From contig JADZDR010000052.1 of assembly GCA_020850945.1 (NCBI GenBank), forward strand, positions 62,001-126,000: a stretch of 64,000 nucleotides of DNA. Reading direction: 5' to 3'. The notes beneath the pieces were generated by a model, which saw only the letters and a program-made list of their open reading frames with translations, searched no databases and was not told the origin of the DNA. Position 1 is the first letter of the stretch; each line of letters opens with the position of its first letter. Both the position numbers and the translations under genes were made by a program. This DNA comes from Acidimicrobiia bacterium (lineage in GTDB: Bacteria; Actinomycetota; Acidimicrobiia; UBA2766). Of the stretch, positions 1 through 8,966 are shown piece after piece.

Positions 1-1
1 G

Positions 2-112
2 CCCTACTGGAAAGGCTGGGACATCGCCCGCGGCCTCGACATCAGCGCCGACGGCAAGACCCTGTACATCATCGACGGCTGGGGCGGATTACACCCAGCG
101 CATCTCCCCTGA
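2..112 (+). CDS. 3' end of a repeat-domain protein truncated by the window edge (last repeat: PYWKGWDIARGLDISADGKTLYIIDGWGGLHPAHLP*)
   Basis: Frame starting at nt 2 reads the same YWxGWDIARG...DGWGGLHP repeat as four downstream genes and ends at TGA 110-112; absent from the ORF track because its start lies outside the window. Confidence 0.8.
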   Translation, partial: PYWKGWDIARGLDISADGKTLYIIDGWGGLHPAHLP

Positions 113-2002
113 TCACCATGTGTGGACTCCACCCCACACGTCCGTCGTGTAGCCCGATGCCCCACCCCACGCCGGCTCGGACGGGATGTAGGACTGGGCG
201 AACTCACGGCCGAGCCAGTAGGGATGCCCGCCGGGTTGGGGCGCGCCGCCGAAGGGATGGAGACCTCCCCATGCATCGAGGACCCAGCCGCCCGGGCCGG
301 AGGGATTGAGGACCAGATCGCGGGCGATGTCCCACCCCGGCCAGTACGGAGCGCCGCTCGCGTTCAACGGGGGTGCGCCACCGAAGGAATGCAGCCCACC
401 CCAACCATCCAGGACCCAGCCGCCGGGGCCGGACGGGTTCAAGGCGAGAGCCCTCGCGATGCTCCACGGCTTCCAGTACGGACCCCATCGTGTGTCGACG
501 GTGGCACCTCCCCACGTGTGCAGGCCACCGAAGCCATCCAAGGTCACCCCGCCCGTACCTGTGGGGTCGCGTGCGATGTCCCACGCGATGTCCCACCCGT
601 GCCAATACGGTGCACCTGCCCGGTTGACACTCGCGCCACCCCAGGGGTGAATGCCACCCCAGCCGTCGAGTGTGACACCACCATTCGACGCCGGGTCGCT
701 CGTCACCCCTCGGGCTATCGCCCAGAGGTCCCAGTACGGAGGCTGAGGATCGACCGCGAGGGGAGGTGGTTTCTGGAGGAGAATCGGCCAGCGGGCGGCG
801 ATCCTGTTCGCGAGGTCCGGGATGCGCACGTACAACTGGGAGCCGGGGCAATCCGTCGCCGAGGCGTCTTGGTGACCCGACACATTGCGCATGAGGACGG
901 GTGTCCCGGCCGGCCACTTGGTTCCACCCTGGCTCTCGATCCACGTCTGCCCGGCCGGCCAGACGTTGTGGATGCTGAGCTTCCAGAGCAGGATCGATTC
1001 GAACGCCGCCATTGCCTCCGCGGACGGTGGAACCGAGATGTGGGAACCGAGAACGGAGACGCCTGTGGAGTAGGTGTTGAAACCTCCGGCGTGGGCGCCG
1101 ATCACCGAGTTCTGAACTCCTCCGAAGCGCCCTTCGAAGATCTGTCCGTACTTGTCGACGAGGAAGTTGTACCCGATGTCGTTCCATCCTCTGGAGAAGA
1201 CGTGATAGGAGTAGATACCCCGGATTATCCCTGCCGACTGGGAAGGTGAGTAGTCGTTCGAGCCTTCTGTGTGATGGACGATGCCTATCTTCACTTGGCC
1301 GTAGCTGGGTGGTGCTGCCCGCCAGCTCTCGTCCGCACCCCATTGCGCCCGTGTGATGATGTTCGGGAACGCACCTGCCTCGTCGGACGAGCCCTTGAAG
1401 ACCGCCGCGAGGGCGTCGAAGATCCGCTGGGGCACGGATCGTGCCGACCCGTCGAGATCGAGGAAGGCAACCTCGAGGCTCCGGGGATCACCTGCGGATT
1501 CGAGCTGCACCCACCTCGACGGTCCCGTGTAGACAGGAGGGCTCCCGGGTCGGGCCGGATTCCTCTTTCCCGTGTCGGACTCGCCATCGGGGACGTCGCC
1601 GGAGTCGAACGTCACAGTGAACCACTGTCCCCAGGACTTGCCGTCCACACTCGTCCGCACTCGTGCACTTCGAGGCAATTGGCCCTCGGTGTCGGCGGTG
1701 AATCCCAGCATCTCGAAGTCGAGGGAGGCCGGGAATACCACGGAGAATTGGTCCTCGCCCGCCACCTCTGCCACCGATACGCTCACTTCGGCATCATCCG
1801 CCGACTGCGACAGATCGGAGGAGCTCCTGCGTTCGACATGCGCGCCTGCCACCAGTTGCGCCAGATCCTCCTGCTCGATGGTGGGCGGAAACTCGGTGGC
1901 ACCGGCCGGCTGGACTGGGAGTCCGACGAATCCGAGGAACACGCCGAGCAACGTGAATCCGATGGTGAGGCGCACAGGCAGCTTGCGTTGCATCGGCAAC
2001 AA
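113..2002 (-). CDS. Secreted PGRP/N-acetylmuramoyl-L-alanine amidase (amidase_2-like) with C-terminal five-repeat domain
   Basis: Signal-like N-terminus; RAQWGADE, VHHTEG, GHQDASATDCPG amidase/PGRP motifs; five YW..WDIAR...GWGGLH repeats. Confidence 0.88.
   Translation of the reverse strand: MLPMQRKLPVRLTIGFTLLGVFLGFVGLPVQPAGATEFPPTIEQEDLAQLVAGAHVERRSSSDLSQSADDAEVSVSVAEVAGEDQFSVVFPASLDFEMLGFTADTEGQLPRSARVRTSVDGKSWGQWFTVTFDSGDVPDGESDTGKRNPARPGSPPVYTGPSRWVQLESAGDPRSLEVAFLDLDGSARSVPQRIFDALAAVFKGSSDEAGAFPNIITRAQWGADESWRAAPPSYGQVKIGIVHHTEGSNDYSPSQSAGIIRGIYSYHVFSRGWNDIGYNFLVDKYGQIFEGRFGGVQNSVIGAHAGGFNTYSTGVSVLGSHISVPPSAEAMAAFESILLWKLSIHNVWPAGQTWIESQGGTKWPAGTPVLMRNVSGHQDASATDCPGSQLYVRIPDLANRIAARWPILLQKPPPLAVDPQPPYWDLWAIARGVTSDPASNGGVTLDGWGGIHPWGGASVNRAGAPYWHGWDIAWDIARDPTGTGGVTLDGFGGLHTWGGATVDTRWGPYWKPWSIARALALNPSGPGGWVLDGWGGLHSFGGAPPLNASGAPYWPGWDIARDLVLNPSGPGGWVLDAWGGLHPFGGAPQPGGHPYWLGREFAQSYIPSEPAWGGASGYTTDVWGGVHTW
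116..746 (-). repeat. Five-copy ~42-44 aa YWxGWDIAR/GWGGxH repeat domain (amidase)
   Basis: Five successive PYW...DxWGGxHxW units in the translation. Confidence 0.88.
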
Positions 2003-2265
2003 CGTACCACCGGTGGGACCACGCGCCGGGCCAAGAATCGGTCGAGGCCCCTTTGGACCTCCCGTCTCGCTCGTCGACTGGGCCCGGCCGGGTCCTGGCG
2101 CAACGTCGACGACATCCCGTCGGCAGGTTCGCGGCTGCCTACCATGGCGCCGATCCGGCGAACCTCGGGGCCTTGCTTGCGCCGTTCAAGTGGCCAGGAC
2201 GGGGGGTCGATATGTAGTACGAACGGACTTTCTGGCGAAATTGGGGCGAAGAAAGGGGTACGGGA

Positions 2266-3510
2266 GTGCGACGTGGATTGATTCTGGGAACCATGATGCT
2301 GCTGGTCGGACTTGGACTGCGGGAACCCAGTGCGGCCTCTGCGGGGACACCCATCCTCGGGCCGACCCTCGTTCCGGTGACGTCTGCGCAGAAGTGGGCC
2401 GCGGAGCGCAAGGGCACCGCGACGTTCGTGGCCCTGGCACCGCTCTTCTGGCAGATCGCGCCGCAACGTGGTGGCGTCCGGCCCGAGGTTGCCTACGCGC
2501 AATCCGCCAAGGAGACCGCATTCGGCCGCTTCGGGGGAAGTGTGGATCCGTCGTTCCACAACCCGTGCGGCATGAAGGTGACCGCGGGAGGGGCCGACGG
2601 AGACCCCAACGCGCACAAGCGTTTCTCGTCCTGGGAAGAGGGGATAACGGCATGTGTGGACCATCTCGCCCTGTACGCCGGCGCGCCGGGCTACCCCCGG
2701 CCTGACACGCCCGACCCTCGTCACTTCTCGTCCTTGAGGGGCGTTGCACCCACCGTCGAAGCGCTCGGGGGCAGATGGGCCCCGTCGCCCGACTATGGCG
2801 TGTCGATCGTGCGTGACTACTTGGATCCGATGAAGCCGGTTCCTCCGCCTCCGACCGTCCCCGGGAGTCCGCAGCCCCCCTACTGGCCCACGTGGGACAT
2901 CGCCCGCGGGATGGCCGCAGGCGTTTCGGCGGGCGGTTGGACGCTCGACGGTTGGGGTGGGGTCCATGCCTGGGGTGGAGCCCCGCAACTGGCCACGACA
3001 GGCGCCCCCTACTGGGTGGGCTGGGACATCGCGCAGGGATTGGTTGTGAACCCGAACGGCCCGGGCGGTTGGACGCTCGACGGCTGGGGTGGGATCCATG
3101 CCTGGGGTGGAGCCCCGCAACTGGCCACGACAGGCGCCCCCTACTGGGCAGGCTGGGACATCGCCAGGGACGTGGCGGTGAATCCGAACGGGCCGGGCGG
3201 TTGGACGCTCGACGGCTGGGGTGGGATCCATGCCTGGGGTGGAGCCCCGCAACTGGCCACGACAGGCGCCCCCTACTGGGCAGGCTGGGACATCGCCAGA
3301 GGGCTGGTCGTCCGGGCGGACGGCCCGGGGGGCTGGATCCTGGACGGCTGGGGCGGTGTGCACGCCTTCGGTGGCGCACCGGCAACGGCGACTGTTCCCT
3401 ACTGGGCAGGCTTCGACAATGCCCGCGATTTCGTGATCACGCCCTACGGGGCCGCAGGACCCAAGGGCTACACGCTGGACATGTGGGGCGGAGTGCACAC
3501 CTGGAGCTGA
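2266..3510 (+). CDS. Secreted glucosaminidase-like (LytD/FlgJ-type) protein with C-terminal five-repeat domain
   Basis: Signal peptide; EVAYAQSAKETAFGRFGGSVDPSFHNPCGMK resembles glucosaminidase domains; five repeats. Confidence 0.8.
   Translation: MRRGLILGTMMLLVGLGLREPSAASAGTPILGPTLVPVTSAQKWAAERKGTATFVALAPLFWQIAPQRGGVRPEVAYAQSAKETAFGRFGGSVDPSFHNPCGMKVTAGGADGDPNAHKRFSSWEEGITACVDHLALYAGAPGYPRPDTPDPRHFSSLRGVAPTVEALGGRWAPSPDYGVSIVRDYLDPMKPVPPPPTVPGSPQPPYWPTWDIARGMAAGVSAGGWTLDGWGGVHAWGGAPQLATTGAPYWVGWDIAQGLVVNPNGPGGWTLDGWGGIHAWGGAPQLATTGAPYWAGWDIARDVAVNPNGPGGWTLDGWGGIHAWGGAPQLATTGAPYWAGWDIARGLVVRADGPGGWILDGWGGVHAFGGAPATATVPYWAGFDNARDFVITPYGAAGPKGYTLDMWGGVHTWS
2878..3507 (+). repeat. Five-copy repeat array; units start at 2878, 3007, 3139, 3271, 3397 (129/132/132/126/111 nt)
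   Basis: Direct reading; the central units are almost identical at DNA level. Confidence 0.92.
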
Positions 3511-3553
3511 AACGCAAGTCACCAACACACCCGACGCAACAGGAGCAGGCTGC

Positions 3554-5095
3554 ATGCACAACGACACAGGGGAGAGAAGATCCAGGGGATCCCGACCGCG
3601 CAGACTGCTGGGTGCCGTCGGACTGGCCGGGGTGATGCTGGCAAGCCTCCTCGTGGGGACCGCCGACGGAATCCCGGCGACGGCGGCAACGACGACCACC
3701 CCAGGTCCGCTCTGGCCGACCGGCGACTGGCTGGCGACGCTCAACTTCTACCGGGCCCAGGCAGGGCTCGCCCCAGTCGGCAACTCCGCCTCGCGCAGCG
3801 CAGGCGCGGCAGCCCACGCCAAGTACCAGGTCCTCAACAATGCCATCTCCGAATCGGAGGATCCGGCGAAGCCGGGGTATTCGGCCGCGGGCAATGCGGC
3901 TGCCGCAGTCGGGAACCTCGCCATCGGTGACGCCCGAGCCGCCCTACCGGCCGCCACCGACGTGGAGTCGCTGTTCACGGCACCCCAGTCCGCGGTCTCC
4001 ATGCTCGAGACGGATCTCGAGTCCGTCGGATACGGCGCATTCACAGATGCGTCACGAACCGGGTACCAGTGGTCCTCCGTCCTCGACGTCGGTGGGTACA
4101 CGGGGGACTACGCGGAGGCCGACTATCCCGTGATGTTCCCAGGCGAGGGAGCGGTGGTGCCGCTCACCCGACTCGATGCCTCGGAACAGCCCAATGCCCT
4201 CGAGAGCTGTCCCCCGAGCTACTCCGCGACGAAGGACGGGGACGGCTTCCCGATCGTGGGTGCTCCGATCGTCGTCGTCTGGAGCCCCACGGCCGACCCC
4301 GAAGTCACCGGATCCACGCTCACGAAGCGGGGCGAGGGGGCACTGGAGCACTGCCTGGTCGATGTGGACTCGTACGTCTTCCTCGTACCCAAATCACCCC
4401 TCGTCCCGTCCAAGACGTATGACGTCACAGTCACAGTGGACGGCCACGACATCGCCTGGAGCTTCTCGGTCTCGCAGCGTCCACCGTATTGGACCGGCTG
4501 GGACATCGTGCGGGGTGTCGGCGGGGGGGAGGGCTACAGCGGGTACATCCTGGACGGCTGGGGGGGAATCCATCCTTACGGGGTCTCCCCCACCTTGTCG
4601 GGAGGACCGTACTGGAAGGGATGGGACATCGCCCGCGGCGTGACGGTCAAGGGGACCAAAGGCTACGTCCTCGACGGGTGGGGAGGCCTACACAAGCTGG
4701 GCGGCGCCGCGGCGGCGACAGGGGGCCCGTACTGGCGCAATTGGGACATCGCGCGCGGAGTCGACGCCAAGTCGAATCTCGCGGGAGGGGTCGTCGTCGA
4801 CGGCTGGGGGGGACTGCACGCGTTCGGGAACACGAGCGGCCTCTCGTTCGCCGGTGCGCCCTATTGGACCGGCTGGGACATCGTGCGGGACGTGGCCCTG
4901 AACCCCGCCGGGTCGGGTGGCTGGACACTCGACGGTTGGGGCGGAATCCATGCGTGGGGGGGTGCACCCCAGGTGAAAGGCGGCCCGTACTGGAAGGGCT
5001 GGGACATCGCGCAGGGCCTGAAGGTCGACACGGACGGGAAGAACGGCTTCGTCGTCGACGGCTGGGGGGGCCTGCATCCCTTCAAGATCGGTTGA
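3554..5095 (+). CDS. Secreted CAP/SCP-PR1-like protein with C-terminal five-repeat domain
   Basis: TM/signal N-terminus; LNFYRAQAGLAPV...AAAHAKYQ...GY CAP-like pattern; five repeats. Confidence 0.78.
   Translation: MHNDTGERRSRGSRPRRLLGAVGLAGVMLASLLVGTADGIPATAATTTTPGPLWPTGDWLATLNFYRAQAGLAPVGNSASRSAGAAAHAKYQVLNNAISESEDPAKPGYSAAGNAAAAVGNLAIGDARAALPAATDVESLFTAPQSAVSMLETDLESVGYGAFTDASRTGYQWSSVLDVGGYTGDYAEADYPVMFPGEGAVVPLTRLDASEQPNALESCPPSYSATKDGDGFPIVGAPIVVVWSPTADPEVTGSTLTKRGEGALEHCLVDVDSYVFLVPKSPLVPSKTYDVTVTVDGHDIAWSFSVSQRPPYWTGWDIVRGVGGGEGYSGYILDGWGGIHPYGVSPTLSGGPYWKGWDIARGVTVKGTKGYVLDGWGGLHKLGGAAAATGGPYWRNWDIARGVDAKSNLAGGVVVDGWGGLHAFGNTSGLSFAGAPYWTGWDIVRDVALNPAGSGGWTLDGWGGIHAWGGAPQVKGGPYWKGWDIAQGLKVDTDGKNGFVVDGWGGLHPFKIG
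4484..5092 (+). repeat. Five-copy repeat domain (CAP protein)
   Basis: Five PYW..WDI.R...DGWGG.H units. Confidence 0.9.
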
Positions 5096-5134
5096 CATCG
5101 ACCACGGCGGGCAACTCCCCCGGCGTGGTCGATG
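5096..5134 (+). terminator. Hairpin immediately downstream of the CAP-repeat gene
   Basis: CATCGACCACG...CGTGGTCGATG, 11 bp perfect stem plus inner CGGG/CCCG after one mismatch; directly follows TGA at 5093-5095. Confidence 0.65.
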
Positions 5135-5183
5135 CCGGTCATCGCAGGTACGGGCGGTATCCTCCGGCTCCCGGGCCATCGCA

Positions 5184-6200
5184 GTGGAGGAGGTTGTGGC
5201 CGTGCATGTGCTCGTGACCGGCGGATGCGGCTTCATCGGCTCCAACTTCACCAGGCATCTGTTGGGCGTGCATCCCGACGTGCAGGTTACGAATCTGGAC
5301 GCCCTCACCTATGCCGGGAACGTCGTCAACCTCACGGACCTCGAGGCCGACTCCCGGTACCGCTTCGTCCACGCGGACATCACCGACGTGCACGCGGTCG
5401 AGGAGGCGGTCCGGGGAGTCGACGCGGTGGTCCACTTCGCAGCGGAGACGCACGTGGACAGGTCGATCCTGTCTTCGGCGCCGTTCGTGAAGACGAACGT
5501 GTCCGGTACGCAGGTGTTGCTCGACAGCGTCCTCGCAGCGGGAGTCGGCGCCTTCGTCCAGATATCCACCGACGAGACGTATGGATCGTGTTCGGGGGCG
5601 GCCTTCACAGAGGAAGCCCCGCTGGTACCCCGCAACCCCTACTCGGCCACGAAGGCGGCCGCGGACATGCTCGTCCACTCGTACTGGATCACGCATGGCC
5701 TTCCCTCGATGGTGGTGCGCCCGAGCAACAACTACGGCCCGTACCAGTTCCCCGAGAAGCTCATACCGCTCGCGATAACGAACGTGCTGGACGACACGCC
5801 GGTGCCCCTCTACGGGGACGGCGCCAACGTGCGGGAATGGCTCTTCGTGGAGGACACGTGTCGGGCGATCGACCTCGTGTTGCACAACGGCACACCGGGT
5901 GAGACGTACAACGTCGGGCCCGGAACCGGCACACGCAACTCCGAGGTCCTACACGAGATCCTCGGCCTCATGGGAGTCGGGGACGACATGATCCGCGTGG
6001 TCCCCGACCGCCCCGGGCACGACCGTCGCTACGCGATCGACACGACGAAGATCCGGGCGCTCGGATGGGAGCACACATTCGATCTCGAAGCCGGGTTGGG
6101 GGCAACCGTCGCCTGGTACCGCAGCCATGCCGATTGGTGGCGACCGCTCAAGTCCAAAGCGGAGGCCGGACGGTTGCCGACGACGTCGCAGGCGCTCTGA
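5184..6200 (+). CDS. rfbB: dTDP-glucose 4,6-dehydratase-like SDR
   Basis: VTGGCGFIGSNF, STDETYG, YSATKAAAD, NNYGPYQFPEKLIP motifs. Confidence 0.88.
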   Translation: MEEVVAVHVLVTGGCGFIGSNFTRHLLGVHPDVQVTNLDALTYAGNVVNLTDLEADSRYRFVHADITDVHAVEEAVRGVDAVVHFAAETHVDRSILSSAPFVKTNVSGTQVLLDSVLAAGVGAFVQISTDETYGSCSGAAFTEEAPLVPRNPYSATKAAADMLVHSYWITHGLPSMVVRPSNNYGPYQFPEKLIPLAITNVLDDTPVPLYGDGANVREWLFVEDTCRAIDLVLHNGTPGETYNVGPGTGTRNSEVLHEILGLMGVGDDMIRVVPDRPGHDRRYAIDTTKIRALGWEHTFDLEAGLGATVAWYRSHADWWRPLKSKAEAGRLPTTSQAL

Positions 6201-6224
6201 CCCGGCCTCACGGACAGGGTGCAG

Positions 6225-7202
6225 TCACACCTGCGCCACGGTGGGGGACTCGGTGCGGGACAGCCAGAGGGACGTACCGCCGTTGTTCAGCGCGTCAGGG
6301 ATCAACTCGGCCACCCGCTCGCGGTGGAAGCCGAGCAGGTAGCCGCCCCACAACTCGATCTGGAACCGGGGGTTGTACATCAGGAATGCCCGCAAGGCGT
6401 AGGCCTCGTTCCAGGCGCGGCCCTCTGCGACCCAGTCCTGGGGGTACTCGAAGGGGAAGACGATGTCGTGGATGTGGATCCACACACCCGGGCGTATGAC
6501 GGGCAGCACACGGAACAGGAAGTGGTTCACGTCGCTGTCCAACTTCGAGACGTGGGTCGAGTCGAGGAAGAGGATGTCGTTCGGCTCGAGCTCTTCGAAG
6601 ACCTCCGTCGGCGTGTCCTGCAGGCCTTGGGGAATGAGCTTCACCTCGAGGCGTTCCTCGGGCGTGAGGAGCTCCATGAGGAGATCGGGGTAGGGCTCGA
6701 CGAAGGTGCACTCCATCGTGCCGTCGAGCCAGAGCCGGTTCGCATCCAGCGTGACACACGACGACCAGCCGGAGCCGACCTCGATGAGCCTACGGGGGCG
6801 AAGATGGCGGATCATGCACCCGAGCTGGATGGCGTCGAACCACGAGAAGTTGGGGTTCTCGTACCAGTACTGCAGGTCGTCCCGCTGCTTGCGTTCCCAG
6901 GGCAGATCGGCGGAGAACTGGGACAGCTTCTCGAGGAGCGCGAGTTGTGCATCCGGCCTGAGGTCGATGCCCTCGATCTCCCCGGACGGATGGTGCCAGA
7001 TCCGGCCGGTGTGGCGGTCGATCTCGCCGGCGTCGGGAATCGGGGAGTAGAAGTGCCCCGGAGGCCGCCACCGCACGAACTGACCGCCGGTCCCGTAGGC
7101 TTGCGCCAGATCCGACTGCAGTTCGTCTATCAATCGCTGTGAACGCAACAACCGCCTCGCGATCGACCTGCCACGCCGAAGCCATGCCTCTGAGTCCATC
7201 AC
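6225..7202 (-). CDS. Class I SAM-dependent methyltransferase-like protein
   Basis: LIEVGSGWSSCV, LFLDSTHV and HIHDI motifs. Confidence 0.65.
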   Translation of the reverse strand: MMDSEAWLRRGRSIARRLLRSQRLIDELQSDLAQAYGTGGQFVRWRPPGHFYSPIPDAGEIDRHTGRIWHHPSGEIEGIDLRPDAQLALLEKLSQFSADLPWERKQRDDLQYWYENPNFSWFDAIQLGCMIRHLRPRRLIEVGSGWSSCVTLDANRLWLDGTMECTFVEPYPDLLMELLTPEERLEVKLIPQGLQDTPTEVFEELEPNDILFLDSTHVSKLDSDVNHFLFRVLPVIRPGVWIHIHDIVFPFEYPQDWVAEGRAWNEAYALRAFLMYNPRFQIELWGGYLLGFHRERVAELIPDALNNGGTSLWLSRTESPTVAQV

Positions 7203-7204
7203 CG

Positions 7205-8884
7205 ATGAACACTACCCGGCACTCGCGACTCGTCCCGGTCATCCTCGTGGCGATTCCGGCGCTGGCGGCCGTAGTGGGAGCGATCTGGATAGTGCTCGCC
7301 GTGCCACACGTGTTCGGGCATGCCGGCGACCAGGCCCTCCTCGAACTGATGACGCGCGACGCCCTGGCGGGTGACGTCTTCACGGGCGTGTATTCGCGGT
7401 TCGGCTGGAGGCATCCGGGACCCTCGTACATCTACCTGCTGGCACCGGGATACCTGGTGACCGGGAGGAGTGCGGCCGGCATGTACGCCGCGACCTGGGT
7501 GTTGAACGTCGGTGCGATCGCGGCGGCGACGTGGGTGACGTATCGGCGGGTCGGCACGTCGGTGGCACTGGCCACTCTCATCCTCGGGGGCACGCTCCTG
7601 ATGACCCAGGACGACCCGTTCATCACCTCGGTCGCCTGGAATCCGAGTGTGGCCGCCTCGTTCACGTTCCTTCTGGTCGTCCTCGTGGCCGTGGCATGGC
7701 AGGGCTCCTGGCTCGCCCTCCTCGGCGGGGTTCTCGTCGCATCGTTCCTGATCCAGGCGCACGTGGGAACGGCGCCCGTGGCCGGGTCACTGCTCCTTGT
7801 CGCGGCTGTCGGATGCACGGGCATGCACGTCCTGGCACGGCGCCGGGACCGCGCCCGGTCCCCGGATGCGACGGTGCCGGACGGCGCCGGGCCCGAGGAC
7901 CGCCCCGACCACGCGAGTCCGATCAGGCGCCGGCGGAGGTCGATCATCGGCGGGGGTGTGATAGTGGGATTGGTCGTTCTGATGTGGGTACCGCCGCTCT
8001 ACGACCAGTTCAGGGGAACGGGGAATCTGGGGGAGGTCGCCGCCTTCTTCATCCGCGGTCAGGAGGACTCCGGCCGCAGCTACCTGGCCTCCGTCGATGA
8101 CGTCGCGTGGGAGTATTCACGCCTCCCACTGGGCCCACACCGCTGGTACGGCGATCTGGGCGAGCTTCCGGCATCGATCCCGAGGCGCGCCACCACCTTG
8201 GCGCTCGTCGGACTCGGCGTCGCGGTCGTGATCCTGGGTGTGCGACGGCGGCACGGCTTTGCCATCGGCGCCGGATCCGTGACCGTGGTGGGGTTCCTCG
8301 TCTCCGTCGTGGCGGTTCAGCGGATCATCGGGTCCATGTTCAGCTACCTCGGCTGGTGGATCGGGCCCCTTGCCGCAGGCGCGATCCTGGGTGGGGTCGC
8401 CCTGGCCGGCACCCTCCGGGTGTTCCAGCGCCTGCAGCCATGGGCGAAGCCCGCCTTCGGCGTGGCATGCGTGGTCGCGTGCGTGCCGTTTCTCGTGCTC
8501 GCCGGCAGGGTCGCTGCGACCGAGAGGATCGAGCCCGCTCCCGACGCACTCCCGACCGCGAAGGAGCTGGCGAGATTCGACGGTGGCGGGGTTCTCCTGA
8601 TCGGATCCGAGAAGGACTCGTGGATGGACATGGCTGCCTTGGTTCTCCAGCTCGAGCGGATCGGTGAAGCCCCGAGCGTCGATCCTGTGTGGGAGGTCCT
8701 GTTCGGTAGCGCCCGGGAACCCGGAGCGGACACCGACACGTTCGTGTACGTGACGCGTCTCGGGAACGATCCCTATCTGGCCGACAAGCGGGTTCGGTTC
8801 GTCGGCTCGGTGGGTGAGTCGGCCGTCTACGTGGTCGATGACGATGTGGAAGGGGTCACGACCTCGGAGCGGCCGCACGACTGA
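7205..8884 (+). CDS. Polytopic membrane protein, glycosyltransferase-like (mannosyltransferase superfamily)
   Basis: Multiple TM segments; N-terminal YSRFGWRHPGPSYIY loop; start ATG 7205 chosen over 7184/7139. Confidence 0.55.
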   Translation: MNTTRHSRLVPVILVAIPALAAVVGAIWIVLAVPHVFGHAGDQALLELMTRDALAGDVFTGVYSRFGWRHPGPSYIYLLAPGYLVTGRSAAGMYAATWVLNVGAIAAATWVTYRRVGTSVALATLILGGTLLMTQDDPFITSVAWNPSVAASFTFLLVVLVAVAWQGSWLALLGGVLVASFLIQAHVGTAPVAGSLLLVAAVGCTGMHVLARRRDRARSPDATVPDGAGPEDRPDHASPIRRRRRSIIGGGVIVGLVVLMWVPPLYDQFRGTGNLGEVAAFFIRGQEDSGRSYLASVDDVAWEYSRLPLGPHRWYGDLGELPASIPRRATTLALVGLGVAVVILGVRRRHGFAIGAGSVTVVGFLVSVVAVQRIIGSMFSYLGWWIGPLAAGAILGGVALAGTLRVFQRLQPWAKPAFGVACVVACVPFLVLAGRVAATERIEPAPDALPTAKELARFDGGGVLLIGSEKDSWMDMAALVLQLERIGEAPSVDPVWEVLFGSAREPGADTDTFVYVTRLGNDPYLADKRVRFVGSVGESAVYVVDDDVEGVTTSERPHD

Positions 8885-8899
8885 AGGCGATCGATACCT

Positions 8900-8928
8900 T
8901 TGTTCATGCCCGATCGAGGGTCTATCTT
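8900..8928 (+). promoter_or_regulatory. Candidate sigma70-like promoter (TTGTTC-17-TATCTT)
   Basis: -35 TTGTTC at 8900-8905, 17 nt spacer, -10 TATCTT at 8923-8928, upstream of ATG 8967. Confidence 0.3.
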
Positions 8929-8966
8929 CGCCGGCAGGCGCCTTCCCCCCGTAGGACGAGGAACCG

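Noticed and set aside
2878-3507. CRISPR-like regular repetition at 132 nt
   Set aside because: Repeats are in-frame coding units with no spacer/repeat architecture and no cas genes
1783-3744. 653-aa minus-strand ORF and other long antisense ORFs (e.g. 22640-24487, 25152-26357, 49499-52084)
   Set aside because: Arg/Pro/Ser/His-rich frame shadows opposite well-supported genes, expected in very high GC DNA
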